A stretch of DNA of 64,000 nucleotides, from the NCBI RefSeq assembly GCF_019966545.1, contig NZ_JAIMIC010000006.1, forward strand, positions 1 to 64,000, read 5' to 3'. The position numbers and the translations under genes were made by a program. Of the stretch, positions 19,186 through 28,468 are shown in pieces. Each line of letters opens with the position of its first letter. Position 1 is the stretch's first letter. This stretch comes from Heliomarina baculiformis (GTDB lineage Bacteria > Pseudomonadota > Alphaproteobacteria > Rhodobacterales > Rhodobacteraceae). Under the pieces are notes generated by a model. The model did not search any database, was not told where the DNA came from, and saw nothing but the letters and a program-made list of their open reading frames with translations.

Positions 19186-19331
19186 TTCGCACTCATACCA
19201 TTTGCCAAGTTAAGTGCACGGCCAAAATGCGCGCGCAATTTTTGAACACGCAGGCGTATGTGGGTGTATTATTGTTGCGCTGCACCTGCAAAGTGATTAG
19301 GACCAAGCAACACCAGCAAAGGAGCCGATTC

Positions 19332-21017
19332 ATGCCCCATGATGGCCAGGACATTTCAAGCGCCGCCGATATTCTTCTTCCCGATCTTCTGTCGCTTACC
19401 GGCGCTGCGGTCGCCCCTGTCGAAGACATTCTCGAGCGGGCGAAAGCCGTGCTGCGGAACGTGGTAAGCGTGGATGGCAAGGTTTCCGCCAAGCTGATCG
19501 AAGCGAACCAGACCGCCGCGCACGGGCTGGCATGGCTTGCCACCTACACTGAAAGCCTGCGTCAGATGCAGGCCTGGGCAGAAAAGCTGTCGGCCGAGGG
19601 CAAGTTCGGCGAGATCGAACAGATCATCCACCAGATCGCATTCGGCGAATACCTCTGGCAGATCTATGGCGGCATCCCGATGAGCCAGGGCGAAATCCTG
19701 CGGCTTCAGGATATCGGCCTGTCGCAGGACGACATGCGCGGGCTGATGTCCGATGCCGTGATGACCCTCACCCAGTCCGGCAACACGCAGGCTGCACGCT
19801 CGCGTCTGGTCGAGTTGATGCAGGAGCAATCGGCAAACATCACAATGGGCGCCTCGGGCCTTGATGAAGAGCTCGAGATGATCCGCGAACAGTTCCGCCG
19901 CTATGTGGTCGACAAGGTCGAACCGCACGCCCATGACTGGCACCTCAAGGACGAGCTGATCCCGATGGAAGTCATCGGCGAGCTGGCCGAAATGGGCGTC
20001 TTTGGCCTGACCATCCCCGAGGATCATGGCGGTTTCGGCCTCTCCAAGGCGTCGATGGTCGTTGTCTCCGAGGAACTCTCGCGCGGCTATATCGGCGTCG
20101 GCTCGCTTGGTACCCGGTCCGAGATCGCGGCCGAGCTGATCCTCTGCGGCGGCACCGACGATCAAAAGGCCCAGTGGCTGCCCAAGATCGCCAGCGGAGA
20201 GATACTCCCTACCGCCGTCTTTACCGAACCGAACACCGGGTCGGACCTCGGCTCGCTACGGACCCGTGCGGTCAAGGATGGCGACGATTACCGCGTGACC
20301 GGCAACAAGACATGGATTACCCATGCGGCGCGGACCCATGTCATGACCCTGCTGGCCCGCACCGACCCCGACACCACCGATCACCGGGGCCTGTCGATGT
20401 TCCTCGCCGAAAAGACCCCCGGCACGGACGAAGCCCCCTTCCCGACCGAAGGCATGACCGGAGGAGAGATCGAGGTACTCGGTTATCGCGGCATGAAGGA
20501 ATACGAACTCGGCTTCGACAATTTCCACGTCAAAGGCGAGAACCTTCTGGGTGGCGAGGAAGGCAAGGGCTTCAAGCAGCTCATGGAGACCTTTGAATCC
20601 GCCCGCATCCAGACCGCCGCCCGTGCCATCGGCGTGGCGCAATCGGCGCTGGATATCGCGATGCAATATGCGCAGGACCGCAAACAGTTCGGCAAGTCGC
20701 TGATCAATTTCCCCCGCGTGTCGGGCAAGTTGGCGATGATGGCCGTTGAAATCATGATCGCCCGCCAGCTCACCTATTTCTCCGCGTGGGAAAAGGACCA
20801 CGGGCGGCGCTGCGATCTTGAGGCCGGGATGGCCAAGCTGCTCGGTGCGCGCGTCGCATGGGCGGCGGCGGATAACGGGCTGCAGATCCACGGCGGCAAC
20901 GGCTTTGCGCTCGAATACAAGATCTCGCGCGTGCTCTGCGACGCCCGGATCCTGAATATCTTTGAAGGGGCCGCCGAGATTCAGGCACAGGTCATCGCGC
21001 GCCGCCTGCTGGCCTGA
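19332..21017 (+). CDS. mcd: Acyl-CoA dehydrogenase, probably (2S)-methylsuccinyl-CoA dehydrogenase
   Basis: A FAD-dependent acyl-CoA dehydrogenase of 561 residues. Its N-terminal extension of about 150 residues (AVEDILERA-like helices, GLAWLATYTESLRQMQAWAEKL) precedes the normal three-part fold; this longer layout matches the Mcd enzyme of the ethylmalonyl-CoA pathway as I remember it. Seen directly: FTEPNTGSDLGSLRTRA (FAD/substrate block), NKTWITHAARTHVM, QDRKQFGKSLINF, IHGGNGFALEYKISRVLCDARI and the base in LNIFEGAAEIQ. ATG 19332 has AAAGGAG. Its electrons would pass to EtfAB. A general acyl-CoA dehydrogenase remains possible. Confidence 0.8.
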   Translation: MPHDGQDISSAADILLPDLLSLTGAAVAPVEDILERAKAVLRNVVSVDGKVSAKLIEANQTAAHGLAWLATYTESLRQMQAWAEKLSAEGKFGEIEQIIHQIAFGEYLWQIYGGIPMSQGEILRLQDIGLSQDDMRGLMSDAVMTLTQSGNTQAARSRLVELMQEQSANITMGASGLDEELEMIREQFRRYVVDKVEPHAHDWHLKDELIPMEVIGELAEMGVFGLTIPEDHGGFGLSKASMVVVSEELSRGYIGVGSLGTRSEIAAELILCGGTDDQKAQWLPKIASGEILPTAVFTEPNTGSDLGSLRTRAVKDGDDYRVTGNKTWITHAARTHVMTLLARTDPDTTDHRGLSMFLAEKTPGTDEAPFPTEGMTGGEIEVLGYRGMKEYELGFDNFHVKGENLLGGEEGKGFKQLMETFESARIQTAARAIGVAQSALDIAMQYAQDRKQFGKSLINFPRVSGKLAMMAVEIMIARQLTYFSAWEKDHGRRCDLEAGMAKLLGARVAWAAADNGLQIHGGNGFALEYKISRVLCDARILNIFEGAAEIQAQVIARRLLA

Positions 21018-21035
21018 ACCTATCCAATTTTCGTG

Positions 21036-21067
21036 AACCGGGCTGCGCATTCGCGTGGCCCGTTTTC
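21036..21067 (+). terminator. Terminator downstream of mcd
   Basis: An AACCGGGC arm (21036-21043) pairs with GCCCGTT (21058-21064), with an inner GCG/CGC pair and a TTTT tract, 18 bp after the stop. Confidence 0.65.
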
Positions 21068-21134
21068 GTTTCCACCCCTCTCAAACGACAGGGCAGCAGG
21101 CTCTTGCCATTTCCCACGGGACCCTCTAGTCGGA

Positions 21135-21160
21135 ATTTGCAATGTTATAACATTACAAAT
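21135..21160. promoter_or_regulatory. zur box: Zur-type operator upstream of zinT
   Basis: A 26-bp palindrome with a single mismatched pair is centred on AATGTTATAACATT. This core matches the known Zur consensus (ATGTTATANNATAACAT-like) of proteobacteria. It ends 23 bp before the zinT start, where a bound repressor would cover the promoter. Zur control is inferred from the site and the gene product. Confidence 0.8.
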
Positions 21161-21183
21161 CACGGATGAAAGAAGGCACCCCG

Positions 21184-21858
21184 ATGCAAAAAACCATTGT
21201 CAGTCACCTCGCTGTCGCGACCACGGCCGCTTTCCTGCTTGCGCCGATACAGGCGCAGGCCGAACAGGCGGCCAAGGACACCAGCGCTCACACCCATGAT
21301 CACGCGCATTCCCACGATCACGACCCCGACATCTACAAAGGATATTTCGACGACGATCAGATCGAAGACCGCGCGCTTTCGGATTGGAGCGGCGACTGGC
21401 AATCGGTTTTTCCGCTGCTCCAGGATGGAACGCTCGACAAGGTGATGACCCACAAGGCCGAACACGGGGGCAAGAGTGCCGATGAATACAAGGCCTATTA
21501 CTCGGTCGGTTACGAAACGGACGTGGACCGCATCGAGATCAAGGGCGACACGGTCGTTTTCCATCGCGGCGATGAGGTTGTCACGGGGGTCTACGAATCC
21601 GACGGATACGAGATCCTGACCTATAAAAAGGGCAATCGCGGCGTGCGTTTTATCTTTGAGAAAACGACCGGCGACGAAGCGGCCCCCGGTTACATCCAGT
21701 TCAGCGATCACCGCGTCGCCCCGGCAAAAGCGGATCATTATCACCTATATTGGGGCGATGACCGCGCCGCGCTGCTCGAAGAGGTCACCAATTGGCCGAC
21801 CTATTACCCCTCTGCCCGCGATGGCGAGGAAATCGCGGCCGAGATGATGGCGCACTGA
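21184..21858 (+). CDS. zinT: Periplasmic zinc-binding protein ZinT
   Basis: A metal-binding protein made under zinc shortage that helps deliver Zn to the importer. The 224-residue protein has a signal peptide to about residue 26, a histidine-rich tract (HTHDHAHSHDHD, about 36-47), the ZinT core with WSGDWQSVFPLL, KTHKAEH-like and EYKAYY segments, and the conserved metal histidines in FSDHRVAPAKADHYHLYWG. ATG 21184 is preferred over an in-frame ATG at 21166 because AGAAGG precedes it and the signal peptide then starts at once. The Zur-type operator upstream gives independent support. Confidence 0.92.
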   Translation: MQKTIVSHLAVATTAAFLLAPIQAQAEQAAKDTSAHTHDHAHSHDHDPDIYKGYFDDDQIEDRALSDWSGDWQSVFPLLQDGTLDKVMTHKAEHGGKSADEYKAYYSVGYETDVDRIEIKGDTVVFHRGDEVVTGVYESDGYEILTYKKGNRGVRFIFEKTTGDEAAPGYIQFSDHRVAPAKADHYHLYWGDDRAALLEEVTNWPTYYPSARDGEEIAAEMMAH

Positions 21859-21875
21859 GAACGCGCCCTGATATG

Positions 21876-21905
21876 CCTGATGGGTGCACGCGCGTGCCCA
21901 TCAGG
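21876..21905. terminator. Strong hairpin between convergent zinT and recO
   Basis: CCTGATGG pairs with CCATCAGG, and GCAC with GTGC around GCGC, giving a 12-bp stem with a small bulge. It lies between the stops of zinT (+) and recO (-). There is no T-run, so it may act as a bidirectional terminator or an RNA 3'-end stabiliser. Confidence 0.55.
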
Positions 21906-21916
21906 TCCGTGGAGAG

Positions 21917-22648
21917 TCAGAGCTTGGATAGCCGCCCGAATAATTCCGTGAAACGGGCGCGCGCCTCGGGCAAAGGCTTGTTCCCCAGCGCCGGGGCGAG
22001 TTTGTTTTCGAGGAAATAGCCGGTCATGCGAAAGCCTTCAGCGATGCCCGCATCGGTGATGTCCGCCCCCATGCCAAGGAAATCAGGCAGGGGCAGCATG
22101 CGGTCAGCCCATTCCCCGGCCCCCTGCCGTGACACGGCCTTGCCCGAGCGGGGCGAGACATAGATCAGCTCCTCATTCGTGCCGGTCGCGGCGCAGGCGC
22201 TCAGATCGAGACCGAAACCCATTTCCTCGAGCAAAGCCATTTCCCAGTTGAGATAGGCGAGCGGCCAGACGTCATCCTGCCCCAAAAGATCGAGAAGCTG
22301 CTCGCTGCGCTGGTACAGCGCATGATGCGCTTCGCGTTCGGGCAGGCAAAAGCGCAGCAGCGCGCAGACCGAATTGAGACCTGCCAGCGCCAGCCGTCCG
22401 GACATGGCGGCGGCGGCGCGGCTGCGCATCGGTTCGACGGTGAAGCTGCCCATGTGATCTTCGAGCCGGGCGCGCCAGGTCACGTCGAGCTGGGCGCCGG
22501 GTTGCAGGATAGGTGCGATCTTGCGGCTGGTGCCGCCGCGCACGATCCCCGCATGGCGGCCATGGTCGCGGGTGAAGACTTCGATGATGGCAGAGGTCTC
22601 GCCGTGGCGGCGCTGGCCAAGGAGTATGCCATGATCGCGCCAGTCCAT
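21917..22648 (-). CDS. recO: DNA repair protein RecO
   Basis: Loads RecA at single-strand gaps with RecR. The 243-residue protein starts with the OB-fold region [39 protein letters not shown], typical of alphaproteobacterial RecO, followed by the helical domain with [33 protein letters not shown] and [15 protein letters not shown]. The zinc-finger cysteines of some RecO proteins are not evident. ATG 22648 lies one base after the DUF1491 stop, hence coupled translation. It is the last gene of the row that begins with folK. Confidence 0.93.
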   Translation of the reverse strand: MDWRDHGILLGQRRHGETSAIIEVFTRDHGRHAGIVRGGTSRKIAPILQPGAQLDVTWRARLEDHMGSFTVEPMRSRAAAAMSGRLALAGLNSVCALLRFCLPEREAHHALYQRSEQLLDLLGQDDVWPLAYLNWEMALLEEMGFGLDLSACAATGTNEELIYVSPRSGKAVSRQGAGEWADRMLPLPDFLGMGADITDAGIAEGFRMTGYFLENKLAPALGNKPLPEARARFTELFGRLSKL

Positions 22649-22649
22649 C

Positions 22650-22982
22650 TCAGTCCGAAAGCCCCGGTTCGTCAAGCAGATGGCGGCCCGCCCGGTCCTC
22701 GACCTCGATCACCCAGAGGTCGGGATCGAAGCCCCGTTGGCGGGCAATCGCCGCGTCGACCTCTGGTTCGTCCCCTTCGGTAAGGATGGCCCAGTTGCGC
22801 GCCCCGGTCATCAGGTCGAAGCTGCGCTGGAACGCACGGGCCTGCCCGTCGAGCGTATTGAGTTTCACGAGAACGGCTCCCGCCGTGTCATCGCCCCGCG
22901 CCACCACGAAAGCGGGGATATCATTCAGGCGCAGCCGTGTGAGATAGGCCTGCACCCAGAATTCGGCGGCAAGTCGTGTCAT
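22650..22982 (-). CDS. DUF1491 family protein
   Basis: A 110-residue cytoplasmic protein of unknown function, widespread in alphaproteobacteria between era and recO. Seen directly: [38 protein letters not shown] and a Trp-centred C-terminal part ([36 protein letters not shown]). I recognise the family from the N-terminal block and its place. It is tightly coupled to recO, so a role linked to RNA or DNA maintenance is possible but unproven. Confidence 0.85.
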   Translation of the reverse strand: MTRLAAEFWVQAYLTRLRLNDIPAFVVARGDDTAGAVLVKLNTLDGQARAFQRSFDLMTGARNWAILTEGDEPEVDAAIARQRGFDPDLWVIEVEDRAGRHLLDEPGLSD

Positions 22983-23016
22983 GCCTTCGCTGCGCCTGCG
23001 CCCGTCGAGGGCGCGG

Positions 23017-23050
23017 ATGCCTCCGGCGGGAGTATTTTCGGCAAGAGGAA
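23017..23050 (-). repeat. Post-stop dispersed repeat, copy A
   Basis: An about 34-bp element with core CCGCCGGAGGCAT on the coding (minus) strand, 16 bp after the era stop and 34 bp before the DUF1491 start. It matches copies at 38677-38713 and 60003-60035 in the core; its outer part (CTCTTGCCGAAAATACT) differs. All three lie in the same orientation relative to transcription. Confidence 0.7.
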
Positions 23051-23066
23051 AAGGCCCGTCATCCGA

Positions 23067-23972
23067 TCAGGCACCGTCTTTGAAATCGAGGCCCATTTCC
23101 GAGTAGCGTTCAGATTCCTCGAGCCAGTTTGGGCGCACCTTGACCTGCAGGAAGAGGTGAACCTTGCGGCCCAGGAATTCCTCGAGCTCTTCACGGGCGG
23201 CCTTGCCGACGGATTTGACGGTTTCACCCTTGTGGCCGAGCACGATGCCCTTGTGGCCGTCGCGGACGACGTAAATGACCTGATCGATTTTCGCGCTGCC
23301 GTCCTTGCGGTCTTCCCAGTTCTCGGTTTCCACCGTCATCTGGTAGGGCAGTTCCTGATGCAGGCGCAAGGTGAGCTTTTCACGGGTCATTTCGGCGGCG
23401 ATCATCCGCATGGGCAGATCGGCGATCTGGTCTTCGGGGTAGAGCCACGGGCCTTCGGGAAGCTGCTGCGCGAGCCATTGGCGCAGGGCATCGACGCCGT
23501 GGCCCTTTTCCGCCGAGATCATGAAGGTTTCGGCGAATGCGTAGCGGTCGTTCAGTTCCTTGGTCAGACCGAGCAGGGTTTCGGACGCCACCCGGTCGAT
23601 CTTGTTAATGGCAAGCGCGACGGTACGGCCCTTGCCGATATCGGCAAGGCCTTCGAGAATACTCTCGACGCCCTCGGTGATGCCGCGATGTGCCTCGACC
23701 ATGAGCACGATAACGTCGGCATCGGCGGCCCCACCCCAGGCTGCGGCGACCATCGCGCGGTCGAGCCTGCGGCGCGGCTTGAACAGCCCCGGCGTGTCGA
23801 CAAACACGATCTGCGTCTCGCCTTCCATGGCGACGCCGCGGATACGCGCGCGGGTCGTCTGCACCTTATGGGTGACAATGGAAACCTTGGCCCCGACCAT
23901 GCGATTGAGCAGGGTGGACTTGCCCGCGTTGGGCTCTCCGATCAGGGCGACAAATCCCGCGCGTGTGCTCAT
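23067..23972 (-). CDS. era: GTPase Era
   Basis: An essential GTPase that binds the 3' end of 16S rRNA and helps mature the 30S subunit. The 301-residue protein has G1 GEPNAGKST, G2 in TTRARIRG, G3 DTPGL, G4 NKID and the C-terminal KH domain (LTLRLHQELPYQMTVETENW, QVIYVVRDGHKGIVLGHKGE). Two adjacent ATG codons (23975 and 23972) fit the AAGGA site; the second gives the usual MSTRAG start. In most relatives it directly follows rnc; here a crotonase-family gene is inserted between them. It is followed by the post-stop repeat. Confidence 0.96.
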   Translation of the reverse strand: MSTRAGFVALIGEPNAGKSTLLNRMVGAKVSIVTHKVQTTRARIRGVAMEGETQIVFVDTPGLFKPRRRLDRAMVAAAWGGAADADVIVLMVEAHRGITEGVESILEGLADIGKGRTVALAINKIDRVASETLLGLTKELNDRYAFAETFMISAEKGHGVDALRQWLAQQLPEGPWLYPEDQIADLPMRMIAAEMTREKLTLRLHQELPYQMTVETENWEDRKDGSAKIDQVIYVVRDGHKGIVLGHKGETVKSVGKAAREELEEFLGRKVHLFLQVKVRPNWLEESERYSEMGLDFKDGA

Positions 23973-24036
23973 CATGTGATCCTTTTCTCTCGAAGCGTCG
24001 GCGTTACCGGAGAAACACGTGCTACGCCAGCGCCTT

Positions 24037-24807
24037 CTACCGCTTGGGTTCCTTCTCGATCCGTTCCGGATCCATGAAATGGTCGATCATCACCGAAGTC
24101 GCATGCACATAGGCCAGTTCCAGCGGCATTTCGAGCTGGCGGTAGAGCGTCTGCTTGCCCGCCGCAATAGCGGGCTGATGGCGGGTGGCGAGCCGGGCGG
24201 CGAAGTCGTTGACAAAGGGGAGAAGCTCATCCGCCGGCATCGAACGGTTGATCAGCCCCGCGCCGCGGGCCCAGTCGGCATCGAACATCTCGCCCGAAAG
24301 CGCCATTTCCATCACCTGCTTGCGCCCGATCACCCGGGCGACCGCCACGGCCGGGGTCGTGCAAAAACCGCCGTTGTTGACGCCCGGCAGGCAGTAACGC
24401 GAGGCGTCCGAGGCAAAGGCGAGGTCGCAGGCCGCGACCAGCTGCAAACCGCCCGCCGTCGCAACACCTTCGACCGCCGCGATAGTGGGTTTCGGGCAGA
24501 GCGTGACGGCCTTCATCATCGCACCGCAGCTGTTGAAAAGCTGTTCGAGATAGGCGCGTCCCTTGTCACCATCCTCGCGGTGGCGGGCGATTTCCTTGAG
24601 ATCATGACCGGCACAGAAGATGGAACCCGGTCCGTGGATCACGACCACCCGGACCGACGTGTCCTCTGAGGCGCGGTGGATGCTGCGGTGCAGAGCGGCG
24701 ATCATGCCGAGCGACAGAGGGTGGGCCTTGCCGCCCCCGAGCGTCAGTGTCAGCACACCATCGGCCAGCGACTCGGAGACGAGATCGGGCGGGGACATCT
24801 GGTTCAT
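24037..24807 (-). CDS. Crotonase-family protein lacking both catalytic glutamates
   Basis: A 256-residue enoyl-CoA hydratase/isomerase superfamily protein. The oxyanion-hole blocks are present (IFCAGHDLKEI, VEGVATAGGLQL), but the two glutamates used by classical enoyl-CoA hydratase are replaced: Gln122 in AGGLQLVAACDLA and Gly142 in CLPGVNNGGFCTTP. This pattern matches the ECHDC3-like group as I remember it, for which the reaction is unclear. It is therefore unlikely to be an ordinary hydratase. It is inserted between rnc and era, genes that are normally adjacent. Confidence 0.8.
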   Translation of the reverse strand: MNQMSPPDLVSESLADGVLTLTLGGGKAHPLSLGMIAALHRSIHRASEDTSVRVVVIHGPGSIFCAGHDLKEIARHREDGDKGRAYLEQLFNSCGAMMKAVTLCPKPTIAAVEGVATAGGLQLVAACDLAFASDASRYCLPGVNNGGFCTTPAVAVARVIGRKQVMEMALSGEMFDADWARGAGLINRSMPADELLPFVNDFAARLATRHQPAIAAGKQTLYRQLEMPLELAYVHATSVMIDHFMDPERIEKEPKR

Positions 24808-24901
24808 CGCAACATACTTTCCTTGGGCAATCCATCGGGATGGTCAGCACATCCGGCTGACCCCAGATTGCCCGCATTCTCCGGCCACTGGCAAGCCTTG
24901 C

Positions 24902-25585
24902 TCAGCCCTTGTCGAGTTTGGTCATCAATGCGGCGGCGGCGGCCTGCTCGGCCTGCCGCTTGGATCCGGCGCTGGCGCGGGCCTCGGTGCCGTCGCTAAG
25001 CCGCGCGGAAATCGTGAAAACCGGGGCGTGATCGGGGCCATCGCGCGAGATCTGCGTGTAGGTTGGCGGGGTATCGCCCCGCGCCTGTGCCCATTCCTGC
25101 AAGGAGGTCTTGGCGTCGCGGGCGTCTTCCTCGACATTTGTGATGCGATTGCCCCAGAGCCGAAGGATCATGTCCCGTGCCGCATCGAAACCCGCATCGC
25201 GATAGACCGCCGCAATCACCGCCTCGATGGCATCGCCCAGCAGTGCCTGCTTGCGCCGACCACCGGAGAGCATCTCCGAACGGCCCAGTTTCAGCACCTC
25301 GCCAAGGCCCACCTCACGCGCCACATCGGCGCAGGTTTCCTTGCGCACCAGCGCGTTGAAACGCGGGGCCAGCTGGCCTTCGCTCGCGCCCTTGTCATGT
25401 TCGAGCAGGGCGCTGGCCATGACCAGTCCGAGCACCCGGTCGCCAAGGAATTCCAGACGCTGGTTATCCTCACGCGTGGGGGAAGAGACCGAACCATGGG
25501 TCAGCGCCCGTATCAGCAAGTCTGGCTTGGCGAACCGATGCCCGATCCGCCCCTCGAAGGCACGCAGTTCGGCCGAGACTTTCAC
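24902..25585 (-). CDS. rnc: Ribonuclease III
   Basis: A double-strand-specific endoribonuclease that processes rRNA and regulates mRNA. The 227-residue protein has the signature [14 protein letters not shown] with the active acidic residues, [19 protein letters not shown] as the second metal-binding block, and a C-terminal dsRNA-binding domain ([19 protein letters not shown] ... [16 protein letters not shown]). The start is a GTG at 25585 overlapping the lepB stop as GTGA. The position after lepB is conserved in the order. Confidence 0.96.
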   Translation of the reverse strand: MKVSAELRAFEGRIGHRFAKPDLLIRALTHGSVSSPTREDNQRLEFLGDRVLGLVMASALLEHDKGASEGQLAPRFNALVRKETCADVAREVGLGEVLKLGRSEMLSGGRRKQALLGDAIEAVIAAVYRDAGFDAARDMILRLWGNRITNVEEDARDAKTSLQEWAQARGDTPPTYTQISRDGPDHAPVFTISARLSDGTEARASAGSKRQAEQAAAAALMTKLDKG

Positions 25586-26418
25586 TCGATCCCCTTGAAG
25601 AACCGGTCACTCCGCCATGTCCAGAAGAACAGCATCGACCGTCCGGCAGAGGAGAACATGATCCGGTCGGCACGGCCGATCAGATTTTCGTAAGGCACGT
25701 AGCCGACGCCTCCCGCTGTCTGCGGCACACGGCTGTCGGTGGAGTTGTCACGGTTGTCACCCATGAAGAAGTAATGGCCTTCGGGCACCGTATAGACGCC
25801 GGTGTTGTCCAGCCCCATGTTGCCGACATTCAGGATCGGGTGGCTGACACCGTTGGGCAGGGTCTCGATCTGGCGCGACTTGGTGCAGACGGCGCCCATG
25901 CCGACCGGCGCGTTTTCGCAGCGCGGGGGCGAGCCTTCGGGGCCCTGACGTTCCATGATCTCTTCGAAATCACCGTCAGCCTTCAGCTCGACCGGGGTGT
26001 CGTTGATAATCAGCACACCGTCTTTCACCTGGATCCGGTCGCCGGGCAACCCGACCAGACGCTTGATGAAATCGCTGCCGTTGACCGGGTGACGGAACAC
26101 GACCACGTCGCCCCGTTCGGGTTCGCCGCCGAAGATGCGGTCATTGTCGCCCTTCATCCAGCCGCAGATATCCTCGGCGTCGATGTTGATCCCGATCTGG
26201 GGGATCTTCACACTCGGACAGGAGGCATAGGAATAGCCATAGGCCATCTTGTTCACGAAGAGGAAATCGCCGATCAGCAATGTCTCTTTCATCGACCCCG
26301 ACGGAATCCAGAAGGGCTGGAAGAACAGGGTACGGAAAATCCCGGCAATGAGCAGCGCATAGACGATGGTCTTGATCGTCTCGATGACGGAATTTCCTGA
26401 CTTCTCTTTGCTGGCCAT
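25582..26418 (-). CDS. lepB: Signal peptidase I
   Basis: Membrane serine protease that cleaves signal peptides of exported proteins. The 278-residue protein has one N-terminal membrane helix ([19 protein letters not shown]), the catalytic serine in [11 protein letters not shown], the general-base lysine in [16 protein letters not shown] and the C-terminal signature [11 protein letters not shown]. An inserted loop of about 50 residues between the last two blocks contains cysteines ([18 protein letters not shown]). It follows acpS and overlaps rnc by 4 bp. Confidence 0.96.
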   Translation of the reverse strand: MASKEKSGNSVIETIKTIVYALLIAGIFRTLFFQPFWIPSGSMKETLLIGDFLFVNKMAYGYSYASCPSVKIPQIGINIDAEDICGWMKGDNDRIFGGEPERGDVVVFRHPVNGSDFIKRLVGLPGDRIQVKDGVLIINDTPVELKADGDFEEIMERQGPEGSPPRCENAPVGMGAVCTKSRQIETLPNGVSHPILNVGNMGLDNTGVYTVPEGHYFFMGDNRDNSTDSRVPQTAGGVGYVPYENLIGRADRIMFSSAGRSMLFFWTWRSDRFFKGIE

Positions 26419-26586
26419 TCGGCTCTCCGGGGCTCGATAAGGTTCGCGGGCTACATGCGGCTGCGCCCCGCCGGTGTCAAGGCAAAGCCCGCCCCTGCGT
26501 TACATGGTAGCGCCGGGAACGGGCCGGAAATGCTGGAGGGTTACCGATGTCCGCCGCGTAAACCGGGACAAGGCGGACAGGTATGC

Positions 26587-27003
26587 TCAAGACCCGGCCT
26601 TTTCCGGCAGGGGCCTTGCTTCGATCACCACCATCGCCTGCGCCCAAGGGTGATCGTCCGTCAGAGTGACATGGATGATGGCCTCGTGCCCCGGCGGGGT
26701 CAGTTCCTCAAGCCGCGACTTGGCCCAACCTGTTACCTCCATCACCGGCTGGCCGGTGCGCAGGTTCTTGACCGACATGTCCTTCCACGCGATTCCCATC
26801 CGCAGCCCGGTGCCCAGCGCCTTGGAACAGGCTTCCTTCGCCGCCCAGCGTTTCGCATAGGTGCCGGGCGTATCCGCGCGACGTTCCGCCTTGGCCTGCT
26901 CGATATCGGTAAAGACGCGGTTGCGGAACCGGTCGCCGAACCGCTCGAGCGTGGCCGAGATCCGGTCAATATTGGCAAGATCCGTGCCGATTCCGATGAT
27001 CAT
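26587..27003 (-). CDS. acpS: Holo-[acyl-carrier-protein] synthase
   Basis: Transfers 4'-phosphopantetheine from CoA to acyl carrier protein. The 138-residue protein starts [15 protein letters not shown] with the magnesium Asp, and has [15 protein letters not shown] with the second acidic residue. Length is normal. The start at 27003 overlaps the LysE gene's stop by 4 bp (ATGA). The open frame extends upstream but lacks similarity. The 168-bp gap before lepB holds nothing I can identify. Confidence 0.95.
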   Translation of the reverse strand: MIIGIGTDLANIDRISATLERFGDRFRNRVFTDIEQAKAERRADTPGTYAKRWAAKEACSKALGTGLRMGIAWKDMSVKNLRTGQPVMEVTGWAKSRLEELTPPGHEAIIHVTLTDDHPWAQAMVVIEARPLPEKAGS

Positions 27004-27629
27004 GTCAGCCGCGCCGTCAGGATCTTGAAGCTTGCCGCACCGAAAAGCGCCGCGAATGTCAGCTCGAACCAGCGTTTGGCCCGCGCATAGCCCAGAGCCA
27101 CCGGACGCCATGAAAAGACCAGCGCGTAGCCAAGGAACACCACCGACGAGGCCGAAACCAGCGACAGGAACAGCCGCCAGACCGAGGCCGTCCCCGCCTC
27201 CGGTGCCAGCGCGATGGCATAGATCGCGCCCCAGCTCAGGATTGCCTTGGGATTGGTCAGGTGCAGCAGCAACCCCTTATAGAACAGAGACTTCTGCCGC
27301 CCGGACGTCACCGGCGCAACCGGGTCGCCGCGCCATGCCGAACGCAAGGATTTCACCGCCAGATACATAAGATACGCGGCCCCCGCATATCGCAGCACTT
27401 CGAAAAACCACGCATTGGCGACCATCACCGCCGAAAACCCGAGCGCCGCTGCGATGCCCCAGGTGGCCGAGCCCATCAGTACGCCCAGCGCGATGGTCAG
27501 CCCTGCCCGGCGGCCTAGTTGCATGGAGGTGCCCGAGATCGCCAGTGTTGCCGGTCCGGGACTGCCGCCCGCCACCATCCAGCCGGTCAACACCGCAGAA
27601 AGCGGCAGGATCAGCGCCGGGTCAGCCAT
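27000..27629 (-). CDS. LysE/RhtB-family translocator
   Basis: A 209-residue inner-membrane exporter with about six helices. It has the family hallmark in the first loop ([33 protein letters not shown]) and [21 protein letters not shown]. Such proteins export amino acids such as lysine, homoserine or threonine; the substrate is unknown. It overlaps pdxJ by 8 bp upstream and acpS by 4 bp downstream, so it is inserted inside the usual pdxJ-acpS pair without breaking coupling. Confidence 0.85.
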   Translation of the reverse strand: MADPALILPLSAVLTGWMVAGGSPGPATLAISGTSMQLGRRAGLTIALGVLMGSATWGIAAALGFSAVMVANAWFFEVLRYAGAAYLMYLAVKSLRSAWRGDPVAPVTSGRQKSLFYKGLLLHLTNPKAILSWGAIYAIALAPEAGTASVWRLFLSLVSASSVVFLGYALVFSWRPVALGYARAKRWFELTFAALFGAASFKILTARLT

Positions 27630-28371
27630 CGCGCGCTTCGTCCATCAGGCGACGCATCTCGGTAATGGCGGGCTCCAGCCCGCGAAAAATCGCCTCGCCG
27701 ATCAGGAAATGCCCGATGTTCAGCTCGCGCACCTCGGGGAAAGCGGCGACCGGTTTGACGGTGTCATAAGTCAGACCATGCCCGGCATGCACCTCAAGGC
27801 CCAACGAGTGCGCAAAGGCAGACATCTCGCGCAGCGCCTCAAGCTCACGGTCGCGGTGCTCGATCCGGCCCTCGGCATCCGCGTCGCAATAGGCGCCGGT
27901 ATGCAGTTCGATCACCTCGGCCCCGATGCGGTGCGCCGCCTCGATCTGGCGCTTATCAGCGGCGATAAAGATCGACACGCGGCACCCGGCCTCGCGCAGC
28001 GGCGCGATGAAATGCGCCAGCCGGTTTTCCTCACGGGCGACTTCCAGTCCGCCCTCTGTGGTCCGCTCTTCGCGCTTTTCCGGCACAATACAAACAGCGT
28101 GCGGCTTGTGGCGCAGCGCGATGGCCTGCATCTCGGGCGTGGCGGCCATTTCAAAGTTCAGCGGCACGCTCAGCGTGTCCATCAGCCCGTCAATATCCGC
28201 ATCGCTGATGTGACGCCGGTCCTCGCGCAGGTGTGCGGTGATTCCGTCGGCCCCGGCTGCCTCGGCGATACGCGCCGCGCGCAGCGGATCAGGATAGGCC
28301 CCGCCCCTTGCATTCCGCACTGTCGCAACATGGTCAATGTTCACCCCGAGGCGCAGCTTTTCCCGCGTCAT
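27622..28371 (-). CDS. pdxJ: Pyridoxine 5'-phosphate synthase
   Basis: Condenses 3-amino-1-hydroxyacetone 1-phosphate with deoxyxylulose 5-phosphate, the ring-closing step of vitamin B6 synthesis. The 249-residue TIM-barrel protein has [49 protein letters not shown] and [11 protein letters not shown], all family blocks containing the active Glu/His residues. ATG 28371 is chosen because AAGGAG precedes it; two earlier in-frame ATGs lack a good site. Confidence 0.97.
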   Translation of the reverse strand: MTREKLRLGVNIDHVATVRNARGGAYPDPLRAARIAEAAGADGITAHLREDRRHISDADIDGLMDTLSVPLNFEMAATPEMQAIALRHKPHAVCIVPEKREERTTEGGLEVAREENRLAHFIAPLREAGCRVSIFIAADKRQIEAAHRIGAEVIELHTGAYCDADAEGRIEHRDRELEALREMSAFAHSLGLEVHAGHGLTYDTVKPVAAFPEVRELNIGHFLIGEAIFRGLEPAITEMRRLMDEARDG

Positions 28372-28468
28372 GGCCGACTCCTTCATGGTCATTTTGCGGC
28401 CAAACTAGTGAGTCATGCGCAGAAGGTGAACACCTCTTCACAAGCGCGGAAAGCACAGGCGGACCGGC

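Noticed and set aside
22680-24077. Long open frame spanning DUF1491, the repeat and era on the plus strand
   Set aside because: Runs against three well-supported minus-strand features and resembles no family.
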